Assembly (NCBI RefSeq): GCF_009389715.1
Contig: NC_052392.1
Coordinates: 33,032,125 to 33,096,124, forward strand
Length of the DNA: 64,000 bases
Reading direction: 5' to 3'
DNA from: Phoenix dactylifera
Taxonomy: Eukaryota; Streptophyta; Magnoliopsida; Arecales; Arecaceae
Of this stretch, positions 1 through 13,465 are shown piece by piece (the first letter of the stretch is position 1; each line of letters opens with the position of its first letter). The notes beneath the pieces are model-generated. The model had not been told where the DNA came from and did no database searches. It saw only the letters and a program-made list of their open reading frames with translations. The position numbers and the translations under genes are program-made.

Positions 1-3000
1 TGTGAAATCTGCAACAATTATGCCATTCTCTATAATAGGATCCAATTCTGATGGGACATTTATATGATATTTGTCAGTACGAGACAAAATTGTAGAAAAC
101 CACAATGCTCTCCATGCTCCTCTTTTTCTGGTGAATGCTTGTGTGAGTAGGAGCACCTAGGTACAAAATATGAAGACATAGCAAGTTATAAATAACAATG
201 CCACTATTTATTCCCATTCCATCAATATGTAATTTGTGTGGTTAATTTTCTGAATCCACCATGTTCTCGTGCTTATAATAAACTCCAATATCAGGTTGGA
301 CTCATCAAAGTTCTTATCATATCATGTGATGCAAGGGAGGAATCCATGTTTCCATACCGCTTGGATTCTGCAAATTTATGATTTCTTTGAGTTAATCTAA
401 TATGCCAAGATTTTTTTTAAGAAAAGCACAAAAATATAATAAGAAAATCAAGAAAGAAACTAAATATAGATGTTGAACAATTTTACATTCTTCATGAATA
501 TGCAACAAAAAAAAGATAGAGGCATAATTATTGCACAAATTGCAATGTTAGGTGTGCTATTAAAAAATATGTTAAAAATTTTCAAGTATATGCTAATAGC
601 TATATATATTATAATTCCTTTGAGAGTGTTCTTAACAACAACATACTGTGAACTTGCAAGCAAAGAATTTTTTTATTAGTATATGATAATTTGTTTCATA
701 TTTTCTTTGACAAATTACCATAATGAATACCATCTTTGGCAACAGACGCTCTATAGGGTTGCGATCCTTAAATGCTAAATAGAGCCCTAGACAAAGTGTA
801 AATAGTAATTGGATTCAAACTCATATAAATTTTTTTGATCCAATTATCAAAGAATCTTATTAGTCATTTGAAGGAGTGATGCAAGATTTGGATGTATTCA
901 TGCTTTGTTGAAGAGTGTTGTCTCTTTGACATTCTCCAAGAGGAAAAATATTATTAAAGACAAAAGAATACCATGATCATCTTGTATAAGACCTTGCTCC
1001 AGTGGCTTTAATTATATATGTTCATCCCAGAAAATACTTGCACAAAATATTAGATGACCAAAAGGACCACCTTTTTGTGTTAGATTTAAATAATTTTTGC
1101 TATGGTGCTTAATTAAAATAGCAAGAAAGCTAGCCACGCAATGGTTGCCACTCAAAGCCATAAACCCAGACTTTACTAGAACTCCACCAAGACCAATCTA
1201 ATATTTAGATCTATAAGTATGCCCGTAAGATAAACCACAGAACATTTCAAACTTTGGTTTGAATCTAATACAAGGGTGGCTAACTTGGACATATCATCAC
1301 CATCATGGAACACATTCAAGTATAAAAATGAAATATATCAACCTAACCCAACCAACACCTAATATTTAAATTGGTATAGTGTTACTCTTGTACTTTCCCC
1401 AATATCATATTTTCAGAAAAATCTAGTATTGTGATATAACTTGAGATAGATAAAAAAAATAAAAATAATCAATAAGTTTGATAGAATAAAATATCAATTA
1501 AAAGGACAATCAAATCATCATAGTTGTACATCATATTTTAAAAAATAAAAATATGGAAAATAAAATAAAATAAAAGATGCAATTTGACTTCAACCTGACT
1601 TATATTAGACCTACCTATAAAGCATGACCTATGAATTAGATATGAGTCTAAATTAAGATGTGACCTCAAAATGGGTTAGGTATGGATTTCACCTAATTAA
1701 ATCCAACCCAATTTGATCCAAATAGACCCAATTTGATGCAACAACAATTAGTTAAAATATATCTAACTTGGTCGTGGCCTAGATGAAGCTTAAACATAGA
1801 GTGAACATGATCTAAATCTACTGAGTGTTGGATTGGACATAAGTTTAAATACTAGGCTCAAAATTGGATTAATAAGATCTTATGAGGTCAAATTATTGTA
1901 CTAACGTAAGGCATGATATAGAAATTATTGTAGATGTAGAAAATCCATGTTTCAAGTAAATATTTTGTTTTCCAAAAATATATCCTCTTTGAGCCAAATT
2001 AGATTTTTCATTGCACATCTGTCCACCAATCTAACCATATTTATCTATACCTCAATGGTCTCTAATCAACACATCCATATTTAATAGGTATTTCTAAAGC
2101 ATAAAGTTTACTTGAGCCAATAGAACTCACTAGTCTTACCAAGCTAAACATGTTTATGTTTGGATGGGTTGGCTTGCCTCTTCTTCAAAGAGTCTAATTT
2201 AAAATTTTCCTTTTTAATTTAGGCAACTAATATATAGGTAAGGAAAATTATTATTCTATTTAAGAAAGGCCAAGGAATACTATTAAGTATATTATAATAT
2301 ATCTCTTGTACATCCAATCACATGGCATATACGGATCTATCTAATCAAAGATAATTATCATTCTATTTTAAGAAATATAAAGAAGCATTGTTTATGAATT
2401 TGTAGTATAATCCTTTTAAGTCTAATAGTATGACATACAAAGATGTCCAAAATTCAATGTTTCCATTCTTAGGTAAGGGATACTTGTTACCTGATCTTGT
2501 TTATAGTATATCTAATTCTACTCTATGGGATGCCAATAGTTATAGTCTAGTGGATGCTATTAACAAATCAAAGGGCAAAGGAAAAGAGAGATGTTATATC
2601 GTGTGATTCTTGAGTCTTATGTAGCAGATAATTAAGGATTCACCAGCATGTACTACTTTATCTCATGTTTTCCCCTGCATCATTCATGTCCCTTGGAGCC
2701 ATATGGCTAAAATTTTTTATTTCTGTAATTGTCCATTTCTCTATATCACGATAAAGTAATATCAAGGATATGGATGTCCATACTGATATCAAATCCAATA
2801 GCTCCTTTCGATATTAGACATAATTTTTTTTCTAATGATTCAAACTGTTACTAATTTTTTCATTCATATCACTTGGTTATCTAAATATAGATAAAATTTT
2901 TATTTATAAAGATTAGATATCTAAAAGCATGATTTCATATTTCATTAAACATTTAATTCTAAAACCATTTATTTTTATAATTTTAATTAATTGCAAGTTT

Positions 3001-5580
3001 TCTTTCTACTTAAACCAAACTATCTTTTTTACTGCAGAAAATATCACATACACACCCTCAACATGCTTTTATGGGCAGATAAAACATCGAAGTTACTTTA
3101 TTTTAAAGTTAACTTTATTTTCATTAACTATTTTTTGATAATATTATATCTTTAATTTGATTTATTATTTTTAAATACAAATTTTTATGGTTAATAAATT
3201 TTTTTATTATATACATCATACATTGCATGTGTTTAAACTTGTACTTGATTGGGCAGCAAATTTTTTCTTAATAATTCATACTTTATTAAAAATAAAGATT
3301 AGTTGGGATTATTACATTTAATGGCATAGTAAAACAATTGATGACATGGGTTCCTTCTGTTTTTCCTTTTTTTTTTAGAATTTTGCTGATTTTAGGGTAG
3401 AGAGAAGAGCTTGCTCTTTTTTGTCAGTTTACCACATGTAGAAAGTCTTAAACTTGGACTTGTATAGTTGCTATGATGGTCTTATGAGTTCTCTCATGCC
3501 ACACTAAAAACTAATTAAATTCTCTAAAGGGTAATATTTTGGATGAAATAAATACTAGAACCTTTAGGGGTGAGGTGCCAACCGATTATGCTAATAGCTG
3601 TTGTCAAGGTTAGCATACATTAAAATTAAAATGATAAGTTTAATATCATAAAAAATTATTGACTTTAATTTGACACCTCTTTAGAAAATCTTACCTGAGC
3701 CCATATTGCCGATTGCCTTCCATTCCCATTTGATTGTGTTGCCATATGCATGATCTATAGATATTCATCAATGAACAAGAATTGATATGTACTCATTTTT
3801 CATTAATGTTCCCTCATCTCGAATATTCTTAAACTCCTTTTGCTCCTACTCAAAAAAAAAAGAAGATATAATTATAATCACATATCCAATAAATCAACCT
3901 TGCAATGGTAGTCTGTGTTATTTTTCTTTGTGACATTATCGCAATAAAAAGATTTAGATTGGCTTCTTTTAGCACTTCGATCATATTTCTCATACTAATT
4001 TAGTGTGGTGTTCCATCTTTATTATTCAACCATTGATGATGGTAAATTGGAAAATCCTCTAACCCAAAAAAAACATTGTAAGAGTGTGGCAAATCAAAAT
4101 ATTATGCTCTAAAAATGCATTAAATCGTAGTAAATTATAACCTAATTGTTGCATCCCTCTTGCATTAGATGAGTTATCATATTTAAAATTGGAAAATTAT
4201 TTTCGTGAGTCCATACTTGGCTTATTTGAGTGCCTAATGGGTCAAATCAATGAAAACTCTTGGGGGTAGGATTCCACCTTGATTGATTTTATATTGTCAA
4301 TAATTGTAGAATTATCCCTTTTATGAGTCTCAATTATTCTTTTCTTTTTTATCTTCTTTCTAGGACTTCAAGTGCAACTCTTTATCATGAGCTAAGGATC
4401 ACATAATTAGTACAAGCATTGCATGCTTCTCATTTTTGCTTTGATTAATCCATAATGAGCTTAATGGTAGGTCAATATGAGATCCATATTCAACCAACGG
4501 TATTTTTTTTTTCTAAAGAAAAAGTATAGACTTGATCAATGTAGGCTTAGGTCTACACTATCATGAATAACATCGTGATTTCAAAAAGTATAGTGCATAT
4601 ATCAAATTACCAATCATAGATTATACCTTTTAATTTCTATTAAAATCAGATGTTATTGGAACAAGAAACTAATATTAGGCAATAAAGAAAAGAAGAAATA
4701 AAATAATGCAAAAAATAGGAAGTAAGTGATAAGGAGAGAATAGAAGAAATGAAAACAAATACTATCTATTAACCATCTAATTGAAAATACTAACTAATAC
4801 ATGTAGTGCAATTTAAATTAGCATGTAGATCACTAAGAGAAACTAAAAGGAAAGAAGTAACAATATTGGACATCCTCCATAAGCATCATGTAATCCCTAG
4901 TTGATCATCTCTCTTTTTGCTACCATTGCCCAATCCCTAATTGACTAGCCTGACTTTCCCTTTACCAGAAATATTATCCTACAAGAATGGCAATTTTTCC
5001 TATATTGGGAGAATGATGAGGTATTCAAGAGAGGGTTTGCCTTAAAAATTTTCAACACTGCCGTAATATGAGTGATGCATTCTTGACATCCTCTCTTTTC
5101 TACTACATCTTGAGCTTGTTTGAGTGGATTACCAAATCGAATAGTATGAGGGAAACCAATTCCATTCTCACATAGAAATTAGATCATCATCGTTAGATGA
5201 AATGATTATATGAGAAAGCAAGATTATACGAAGGGGCTATATTAAGTCCTAAAGCTTAAAGACATAGATATCAAAGGGATTTTATATTGAATATTACTTA
5301 TTTCATAGATCTTTAGAGGATCCATCAAGCAGTACAGTCCTCTTGCAGTACCTTCTACTTTAATTGCAACTAAGACATCAAAAGGAAAGCATCAAAGAAG
5401 AACATGACTTAAGTCATCATGAAGTATAAATGAAGGAAAGTATAATAGAAGATAATCATACCTATTTTCATTAGATCTTGTCCATTAAGCTAATATCATA
5501 AGTTTAACAATAGTACCATCTTGTAACACCAACTTATAACTTACAAGGTTTAAAGTACTATGCCGTATGCCTTATATGCT
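1..5580. other. AT-rich intergenic DNA, no gene seen
   Basis: The stretch is strongly AT-rich, and its open frames are short and carry no recognisable domain. Around 1600-1750 there are degenerate repeats of the type ACCCAA/GGGTTAGG, seen often in plant intergenic DNA. No RNA gene, intact transposon or conserved protein fragment could be recognised. Confidence 0.6.
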
Positions 5581-5584
5581 TGTA

Positions 5585-5910
5585 TAAGCATCCTCACTTT
5601 TTCAAGACAATGAGCACCCACTATTTCTAGACAAGCAGCATCGACTATATCAAAACTAGAGGCGCCCATTATTTCATGACCGTTAGAGTTTCGTGCATCA
5701 ATATAATTTCAATGGGTTTGTATTTCTAGATACACATGTTGATATAAAGTTTTTCGCTTTTTCAAAACCAACAGTGCCTCATTATTTCAAGACAATGAGT
5801 ATATATCTCAAGACAAGTGGCGCCCACTACTTCAAGATTAGGGGCGCCCACTACTTCCAGATTAGGGGCGCCCACTACTTCAAGATTAGGGGCCTACTAT
5901 TTCAAAACTA
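5585..5910. repeat. Minisatellite, 24-bp unit with degenerate flanks
   Basis: Three nearly identical 24-bp units (GGCGCCCACTAC followed by TTCAAGATTAGG, one with TTCCAG) run from 5819 to 5890. A fourth, partly deleted unit follows. Degenerate versions (GCGCCCATTATTTCATGAC, GTGCCTCATTATTTCAAGAC) extend upstream to about 5590. Read in frame the units encode GAHYFKIR, but the short open frame has no other support as a gene. The units are contiguous, with no alternation of repeat and unique spacer. Confidence 0.8.
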
Positions 5911-8240
5911 TAGATACCTAGGGATTCATTTATCACTATAATTTCAATGGATTTATATTCTATGATACACATGTTAACAGAAACTAAATACACACACATA
6001 CACACATATACTCACATATAGCTAGTGAATAGCATAAAAATAACTTAAGCATAAAGGCTTGCAGATATAGGTGAATATATTTTGTCCCTATTAATTTGTC
6101 ATGCCATATGAGTTTGTTAGGTTAGTAAATTTTGGTAGCTAGCAATAGAGAAAGATCGATTTAGGGATCATTTGTTGTGATAGTTGTGTAATTTACTGAA
6201 TATGATTAATACCTTTGTTATTTTCTTAAATAAAAAATGTTTTCAAAGTATAAGATATTCATTTCTATAGAAAGAAAATTTTTGGTATTTATCTCACACA
6301 ATTACACCTTAAAAATACTTTAATATGTGAAAGAAGAAATTGATGATCAAAATGGTTAACCTAAAATTGATGGAGATTAGTTTATGTGAAACCATGATAG
6401 TAAGACCATGCTACTTATATCAAACTTGCACTTTTGCAATAAGTACCATCAAATCCATACGTAAGATATTGAACTTTCCTTCAAAAAAAATATATATATT
6501 TGTCAAATAACAACATAGTTAAAGTTTTGAGTTCGGCCTAACTTTGTGTCTCTCTCAACGCTTGTCTATCCTAAATTCATATTACATTTTAGTAGCTACT
6601 AGACTCTTAGGAAAATCTGAATCTAGCGGAAAAAACCAAGGAACATATCCATCTCGCACTACTTCCAAAATGCACAATCATGTAGATCATTAACATAATA
6701 ATAATACAAACAATAGTAGTTGTAGACACCCCAAAGCATCCTCTATAAAGCTTTGGGCCTAAAACCAATAAGTGATCAAGCATCTAAACGAGGCTACTTG
6801 GTTTTGTCAGACCTTTATTTTATTACACCTTTTCTATTTCAATTTAATTTAAAATAGTTAGAATCCACCTCATCCCAACTTCAGTGGATTAATTATACAT
6901 TCAATTGAGCATAATTGAACCCAATTGTATCAATTAATTGATTTCTCCAAATTTTCAACCCTAAATTCCTTCATTTCAATCTAATTTCTTCCATTTCATT
7001 TCATTTCATTTTCAACCCGATTGATATACTCTCTGACCAAATCCACCTTTAACTGACCAATTTTGAGCTCAATTAAGAAAAAAATCCTTCTAAGTCTACT
7101 AATTTTACTTGAATCAGCTAACTCGATTTATCCCTCAACTCCACCTTCTTTCCATCTAAATTGATGATTTACGGACTAATTACTTAAGCATGTTCAATTT
7201 GATTAAATTCCATGCTTGCTAGTTGATTAGACCCAACCCAATTTAATTTTGATCTAATTTAGGCGATTTTTGAAACTATCAAAACAAACTTAAATCAAGC
7301 TCCCCTCCCTTCATAGCCTAAGTATCTCTGTTTAAATTTCATATTTTTGGACATCTCTATCCCCACCAATTAAAATCACCCATAAATAGTAAGAATCTAT
7401 CAACATTTTCTGAAAAATGAAAAGGTTTAAGGATATCTAATTGATATGATATTTGTGAGATCTAACTATCTTTCCCTTTAGCCACTAATTAGAGGGAATA
7501 ATATCAAATCGAGAAGAGAGCATCAAAACTATCCAATCTAAAAGGAGCAATAACAATTGACATTGGTCTATTTTGGCCCACCAAATATATATTTCTTACA
7601 TTCATTTCCTTAATAGACAATGTCCCCTCTCTACTAATCTCAAAATAAACTATCAAATGTTATAGTCTTGTCTCTTTTTGCACTGCTTTCAATCCATGTT
7701 ATAGATTTATATGTTAATAACTTGAAAAGCATTCCATTCATGTAATTGACTGATGAAATCATAAGAAAATATTAATGACTATTATTAGAAAGTTGCTTTT
7801 GAAACTATCACAATGTACTTCGTAGATTGGTTGTCATAAGCAATTATATCGAACATTACTCAATAAATTTTATTTTTAAGGCCTATTTGAATGGAGTTAT
7901 AAAGTATTTGTTGATATCCAAGGTGAAAAGACTAGGAGAAGAAATTGCCACGATCAAAAAATCTTACATATTGCAAAATGTTTGAAAAAATGGCATGCTA
8001 AATTCATTCTCAAAGTTGACCTAGATAAAAGTAAACAAAAACTAAAAACAATATAAAATGCAAGACAAAAGGTGAATTAAAAAAATAGTTTTCCACAATC
8101 TGTAAACTCACCATCATTTTGTTCATAGGCCACTCTCAATGCCACATTTCACAATCCTTGATTTTCTAGTTTATATTAAAGGTCTTTAACAAATAACAAT
8201 AAAGTAGTACAAAAAAAAAAACAAATAACAATAAAGCGAT
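5911..8240. other. AT-rich intergenic DNA, no gene seen
   Basis: The region holds short CA-rich and poly-A runs (about 5990-6010 and 6485) and no open frame with recognisable protein similarity. Nothing supportable was found. Confidence 0.55.
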
Positions 8241-8266
8241 CTCTCTCTCTCTCTCTCTCTCTCTCT
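8241..8266. repeat. (CT)13 microsatellite
   Basis: There is an uninterrupted CT dinucleotide run at the 3' edge of a minus-strand LINE remnant. It may mark the former tail of that element. Confidence 0.95.
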
Positions 8267-8790
8267 AGAATAGACAGATAGATTGATACCAGGAAAAAAA
8301 CTCTCCAACAGAATACAAAAGAACATAAGCAAAATCTAGATTGCTAGCCATTCCTAAGAGCATAAAACCAAAAGAAAAATAAGAGAACCAAAAATTTACA
8401 ACAATTGAGCCTGAAACCAGTTCACCATGAAGTTCATAGGCTAGTTTGCTTGAAAAAATACGAGTTATCCACAAGAAAAAAAAAGGAGCAATCCATCTTT
8501 CAAAGCTCTGAAGAATGGGATGACAATTAGAAGAAGATCGTATCCAAGATACTGATGTAAGTGAATTCCCTCCTGACAAGATCCTTATTACATTCAACAC
8601 ATAGAATCAAGAATCATCCACCTAAGAATTGTCTCCTCCACATTTCAGATCACAAACCATTGACATTGATCATCAACTTTACATGAGCCATCAAAATTAA
8701 TATTAACGCAGTCAAGTTCTGAGGGTTCCCAGTAAATACAAGGAGCTTTGTGCAGGGCATTCCTGGAGACCATCAGTGCAAGTCTTATTA
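8267..8790 (-). mobile_element. LINE remnant, RNase H end
   Basis: Read on the minus strand this decayed stretch begins with a linker and then W-P-S-E-L-D-C-V-N-I-N-F-D-G-S. That is the typical opening of the RNase H domain fused to ORF2 of many plant L1-type LINEs. Further on it gives a segment like SNCHPILQSFERWIAPF and then the degenerate region where the terminal REAN-x-x-AD motif should be. Frameshifts and stops make it inactive. It is in order and orientation with the LINE zinc-finger and reverse transcriptase remnants at 9376-11760, so it is probably the 3' end of the same copy, separated by an inserted block at about 8797-9372. Confidence 0.6.
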
Positions 8791-8796
8791 AAATTG

Positions 8797-9372
8797 TGTG
8801 GTGGGTATATGCCACAGGGTCCAACCCTTTTAGGGGACTTTAAGTTCATAGCGGCCTATTATGTTCCACAAGGCCCACACTGTATTGGGCCTATTTTGTG
8901 CCATGGGTTCGGCCCATGAGGATTGTCCTAACTTAGTGAGATGGTATTGGGCTGGGGAGAAGAAGCAAAAGAAGACAGGAAGAGATTGGGGGGTTCCTCT
9001 GGGTTTTTGCTAGAGAAAAAGCTAGAAGAATTCTTGTAGCCAAGCCAGGAGAAGACTTAGAGATCAGAGCAAGGAGTTCCATTCTTAAGTCTAGAGAAGC
9101 TTGGAGAGGAATCTCTCTAGGATAAGGGCAAGAAAGGGAGGTAATCTTGTATGCCTCAATCTATTGTAATACCCCAAAATGTAGGGCAAAGTTTTGGAAG
9201 ATTATGCTTTTATTATATGATTATTATAGTGAATTCTTCTCTTATTGTTGTGTGGTAGTGCCTTTCATGTGCTCAGTGATATATCGATGACATTTCTATT
9301 ATGTCACTTGCTTTGTTTTCTCTATAATTCTTGGCTGGTTATGGTTGTTTTTGGCCTATTTCATCTCCAACA
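8797..9372. mobile_element. LTR-like insertion interrupting a LINE
   Basis: LINE coding traces on the minus strand stop on either side of this roughly 576-bp block, so it looks like a later insertion. It starts TGTGGTGGG and ends CTCCAACA, giving TG...CA ends compatible with a solo LTR in either orientation. Read on the minus strand it begins TGTTGGAG, a start common in Copia LTRs. It has no coding capacity. I see no clean 5-bp target duplication at these ends, so the exact boundaries and the class remain inference. Confidence 0.4.
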
Positions 9373-9375
9373 GGT

Positions 9376-11760
9376 ATTGTTGGTGCATGTATTCCATCAT
9401 TGTAAAACTTAGGTCTTGTCTCATTCCAGCAGTTTGCACAATTTTTTGCATTCCCTTGCATAAATTCAGAACTATCTCTGAATCCCTGGTTTTTGTTGAG
9501 ACCTATTCTGCTACAACTTTGTGTTTACAGCAGAGCCTGGGTTTCTAGACCTTTATATCAATAACTTTGGGACAAGAAAAAATAAATCACTAATAGTCTC
9601 AATTCCATATGACACCTAGAGGAAGTACCAAAACCCATGCATCTACTATGTAGCAAGTCCTCAGTAGTAATACCATGCTGAATAACCTTCCAGATGAAAC
9701 AGCTAACTTTGTCATGGATCTCCTTTGCACCACCTTCTCTCATCAACGTTCCATTATACACCTCGTTGACTTTTATTTTGCGTTTTAAGTTTTCTCCCTA
9801 TCACAAAAGGCCTTGGTCTCCACCATTCACAAAAGTTGTAGAGATCACCTTCCAATTGACGAATTGTAGAAACAGAGGTTAAATAGATGCAAGTTTCAAC
9901 AGCTATCAGTTATAAAGCAACTAGCTGTTGGATAGTTTAGAAATTGATCCAAGTTAGCAGCAATAAGCATAGTTTCTAGGTAGGGGTGCTTTTTTAAAAT
10001 AAAGGTTGAGATGAATTCCATTTCTTATGTCTACAAATTGCTTTCTAAGTCATAGAAGCATTTCTAGTAGGAGAATATAAGAGTCAATGACCCGAAAAGT
10101 TGTACTTAGCATGAAGTAGCCTGGCTAGGAGAGATTGAAGTTGCATATCTTGCCTGCAAGTTTAGTAGTGCCATCCATCATTTCCTCAAATCAGCTATAC
10201 CAAGCTGTCAAATTGTTTAAGCTTGCAGATAGAAACCCAAGGAATAGTATGCAACTTCCTCCTATCACAGTCATGACCATACAAAAAGGACTCAGTCACC
10301 CTATTAAGGTTGTCAAATGATAGGATAAAAGCACTGTTAGAGAACAAATGTATATGTGAGGTTTGCAAATTAAAGGATAAGAGAAATCTCCATTTTTGAG
10401 CTGCAAGGCGGACCAATGATCTGTCCTGATAGTGGACCACCAAGATATCGACACAATCAATCAGTGTTTCTGATTGCTCAGCACAAGTTTAGCTGTATGA
10501 TGATCAGTCCCCAGACTCAAAGTGACATCGATACACAGATTGCTGTCACAATTGGCTTGAATGACTTAAACACTACAATCCGTAATACAGGCCTGAGATA
10601 GCAAGAGAGAGTCATCCACATATAATAAATGGCAAAACCTAGATTACCTCTACTCATCTCAAGATTTAGTGATCTGGTTAGAATCTCAGAGCAAAGAGCG
10701 AATAAGTCAATCGACAGGGGACAACCCTGTCTTAAACTCATGATGGAGTTTGATGCAGAGGAGCAATTCCCAGGCATAGTAAAAGGAGGGATTAAGAGTA
10801 CATCCATGAATCCAATTCACTCATTTATCTGGAAACTGAAAAATGCTTGAGAACTGCTTCCAATTAACCTCAGCTGACTCTGTTATAGTCTCTTTCCATA
10901 TCTATTTCACCCCTACTATAGCGAAGTTTCCTCGAGCACGATGAAGAGTGTGTATTGACTCTTGTTCCAATATCAAGCTATCAGTGATATTCCAACCAAA
11001 AGAAAGGCTGCTTGTTCCTATGGAAACCTTTAGTCTATTGTTAAGAAATTTGGCCAACGATTTCCAGAGGGTAGAGAAAAGACTAATGGGTCAAAAGTGT
11101 GAAGGTTTAGTTGTGGTATCAACTGTAGTGACTGAATTAGTGTAGGTGAACTTTGAAGAATCAAGCATTACTCCAATCCTGAAAAGTGAGACACTGCCTT
11201 AACTGCATCAACTCTCGTATTAAAGAAGCTTGGAGTTCTCAAACTAAGTTCGTTCAAGGAAAACTATCTGGACCAGGAGTTTTTTCTGAGGCCATGGATT
11301 GCGGTTTGCTCACAATTTCAGCTTTAGTTATCTCTGACCCTAGAAACACTTGATCCTCACCTCATCCAATAGAATTACTTGTGGCAAGTCCGGGTTCAAG
11401 CATTCTGAACTAGGACACCATCTCTCCCTGAAGCAGTGAAGAAGGACTTTGTGAATTCTAGGAAAATCCTCTAATAATGACTCATCTTAATTCATCATAG
11501 AATTTATGAGTGGCTTTATGAAAAAATAAATTGGTGTTACGATCTCCCTCCCCAGGTCATTATACATGTGATATTTGCCTCCAAAACTCCTCTTATTGCC
11601 TAAAAAGATTGTGATAGTTGGATACAAAGGCACGAAGAATCTGCAAATCTAAATCAATCAATCCAACCTCATCGATCTCTCTCTGCTGCAGTATATGAAT
11701 GATTTGTTCCAACACCTTCGTTTGGAGAAAGATATCACCCACTTCCTCTCGGTTTCACTT
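9376..11760 (-). mobile_element. LINE remnant, reverse transcriptase and zinc-finger region
   Basis: Minus-strand translation gives ordered but frameshifted ORF2 pieces. About 11700-10850 is the region upstream of the RT core. At 10517-10807 there is a stretch containing LRQGCPLSIDLFALCSEIL, matching the L1 RT motif (G)xRQGxPLSPxLF. At 10443-10195 there is the RT/zinc-finger linker. At 9761-9558 comes FIWKVIQHGITTEDLLHSRC followed by degenerate CxxC, as in the zf-RVT domain. At 9480-9385 a CWNETRPKFYNDGIHAPT-like linker precedes the RNase H domain. Many stops show that it is dead. It pairs with the RNase H remnant at 8267-8790. Confidence 0.75.
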
Positions 11761-12179
11761 CTTTAATGCATGCCTAGTATCACATTACTTCCTCATAATT
11801 CTATCAGCAGGGTAATGTCCAAAACTCCTCCATGTGGGCCTCCTCAACTATGCTCATCAACAAGCGAAAAGGGCTCGGACCAATCACCAAAGTGTGCAGA
11901 TGGTTCCCACCCATCATCTCCGAACTCCACTTTAACTTTGCTAACCATCACCAAAGTTTAATGGACCTGTTTGGATGATGAAACCTTATGAAAGGGCCCT
12001 GTTTGGTTTTATTAGAGTTGTTTCTTTAACAACTCTTCTGCCATACCCAGACTTTGCCCAGACTATCAGATTAGGTATCCAATAGAATATTGACAGAGTA
12101 ATGCAAAGTTTTTCCATAAAAACCTAAAGATAAAATAAAAATATTTTCAGATTTTCCCCTCTAATAAAACCCCCGCAAA
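11761..12179. other. Unassigned stretch between two LINE remnants
   Basis: This may contain further decayed upstream ORF2 sequence of the minus-strand LINE or unrelated DNA. I could not match any LINE endonuclease motif here. No gene is seen. Confidence 0.4.
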
Positions 12180-12627
12180 AGAGTGGTTACCATCTTCAAT
12201 GAGTCTATCATCGGAGCAGAGTTGAGAGCCAAAATGAAAGCATTATGCATGACAAGTTAGTTCTGGGAGCAGGGAGCGGACAATATATACCTTAAAAGTG
12301 ACTCAGCTATGGTGATCAACTGAATTCAGGGCCAACACAGCTATGTTGATCGGCACCCGCTACTTCGGCATATCTATTGGCTCATGGGAGGGGGGAGGGG
12401 GTTGTTCCCTTTTGGGCTACTTATGTTTATCGGAAAGCGAATAGTGCTGCTGACTGAGTTGCCTCTTATGCTGTACATCATTCAGGAAAGTTCCTCCGAA
12501 AGAGTTTCGAATTTGTTTCTTCTTTTTTTCCGTCAACTTTTTTTTTTGACTTTTTTGGATGCACTCATATATGTCTGGTGTAAGTTACTGCTGTATAAAA
12601 AATAAAAATAAAAATAAAAATAAAAAT
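12180..12627 (+). mobile_element. 5'-truncated LINE, RNase H end with A-rich tail
   Basis: Plus-strand translation, with stops and a frameshift, gives IIGAELRAKMKAL, then LKSDSAMVIN, then a VYRKANSAADWVASYA-like end. These are the E, D and final D segments of a LINE-fused RNase H domain. The stretch ends in a run of AAAAT-type repeats at 12597-12627, a typical LINE tail. The same segments in the copy at 47.3-49.0 kb read GAELRAAW, EGDSATVI and REANGAADWVAAYV, so both probably belong to one family. It is truncated at its 5' end within RNase H. Confidence 0.75.
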
Positions 12628-13269
12628 GGGTGCTATTGAGTCCAAAAAGCATAAACGGATGGCCATTTAATTATGCATGAATATTGTAGAGGGTACCTCT
12701 GCCACCACCGGCCGTCAATATACTAATTCATATAAAACTATATACGGTCCATATATAAATAGATAACAAACGGATGATTGAGAAGTTAATGGTGTTAGTT
12801 GCCAACCTAAAAACTTTTGGATGCTCCCAGTTTGGATTAGATTAAGTAAATGGTCGTAGTTCATGCTTGTTTAACTTGATACAAGCATGACAATTAGGTT
12901 AGATTTTGATATTAGAGGAGAAATGGTGGTCTCCACTCCTTTTTGTTTTTGCTTTTTGTTTTTTTTTTTTTTTGTGACTCGCCGGGCCCATGGCTGTATA
13001 CGTTAGAAACAAAAAGCTCTGCCTTGTAGAAAAGAAAAAAATAAAAGAGAGAACTGGGGCCCCACAACCTCAAACAGCGACAAAAAGGGCTGTGGGTCCC
13101 ACATATTCCCCTTTGTCTTGCTCTAGTGGGTGGCTCACGCCGAACGCTACGTGGGAAGGCACCTCCTCCGCGTGGACCCCACGCAAATGGCGTCGGTCGG
13201 ATGGAATTCCCCCGCAATCTCCAACGGGCTCGGGCTGCACCTTTGATTCACCCTCTTTCGCGCCGCCAA

Positions 13270-13365
13270 CCGTTGGATCGTGTAATAGCCGCTTCGAGAT
13301 CTGTGCAGGTGGAGGCAAGGTGAGATTGGAATTTTTTGCGAGCCGTGTAATACGCGATCCAACGG
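13270..13365. repeat. Inverted repeat, arms CCGTTGGATCGxGTAxTA
   Basis: The left arm at 13270-13287 reads CCGTTGGATCGTGTAATA. The right arm at 13348-13365, on the other strand, reads CCGTTGGATCGCGTATTA. They match at 16 of 18 positions with about 60 bp between. CCGTTGGAT/ATCCAACGG is a motif often seen in plant promoters. Confidence 0.8.
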
Positions 13366-13410
13366 CTGATATCGCGGACAAAAAGGTCAATCATTCTTTC
13401 GCTTCAAAGA

Positions 13411-13465
13411 TGGAACTCGAACCCTATCTCCAAGGGTCGCCAAGCCTCGGCCATCAGAATTCGAT
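13411..13465 (-). mobile_element. Possible tRNA-derived (SINE-like) box A/box B pair
   Basis: The minus strand reads TGGCCGAGGCTTGG, then, about 30 bp after its start, GGTTCGAGTTCC. These resemble the internal Pol III box A (TRGCNNAGYNGG) and box B (GGTTCGANTCC) at the spacing seen in plant SINEs. It does not fold as a complete tRNA that I can see, and no clear A- or T-rich tail was found. It could be chance. Confidence 0.25.

Noticed and set aside
5819..5910. Possible CRISPR-like array
   Set aside because: Units are contiguous with no unique spacers, and this is a plant nuclear sequence; it is a minisatellite.
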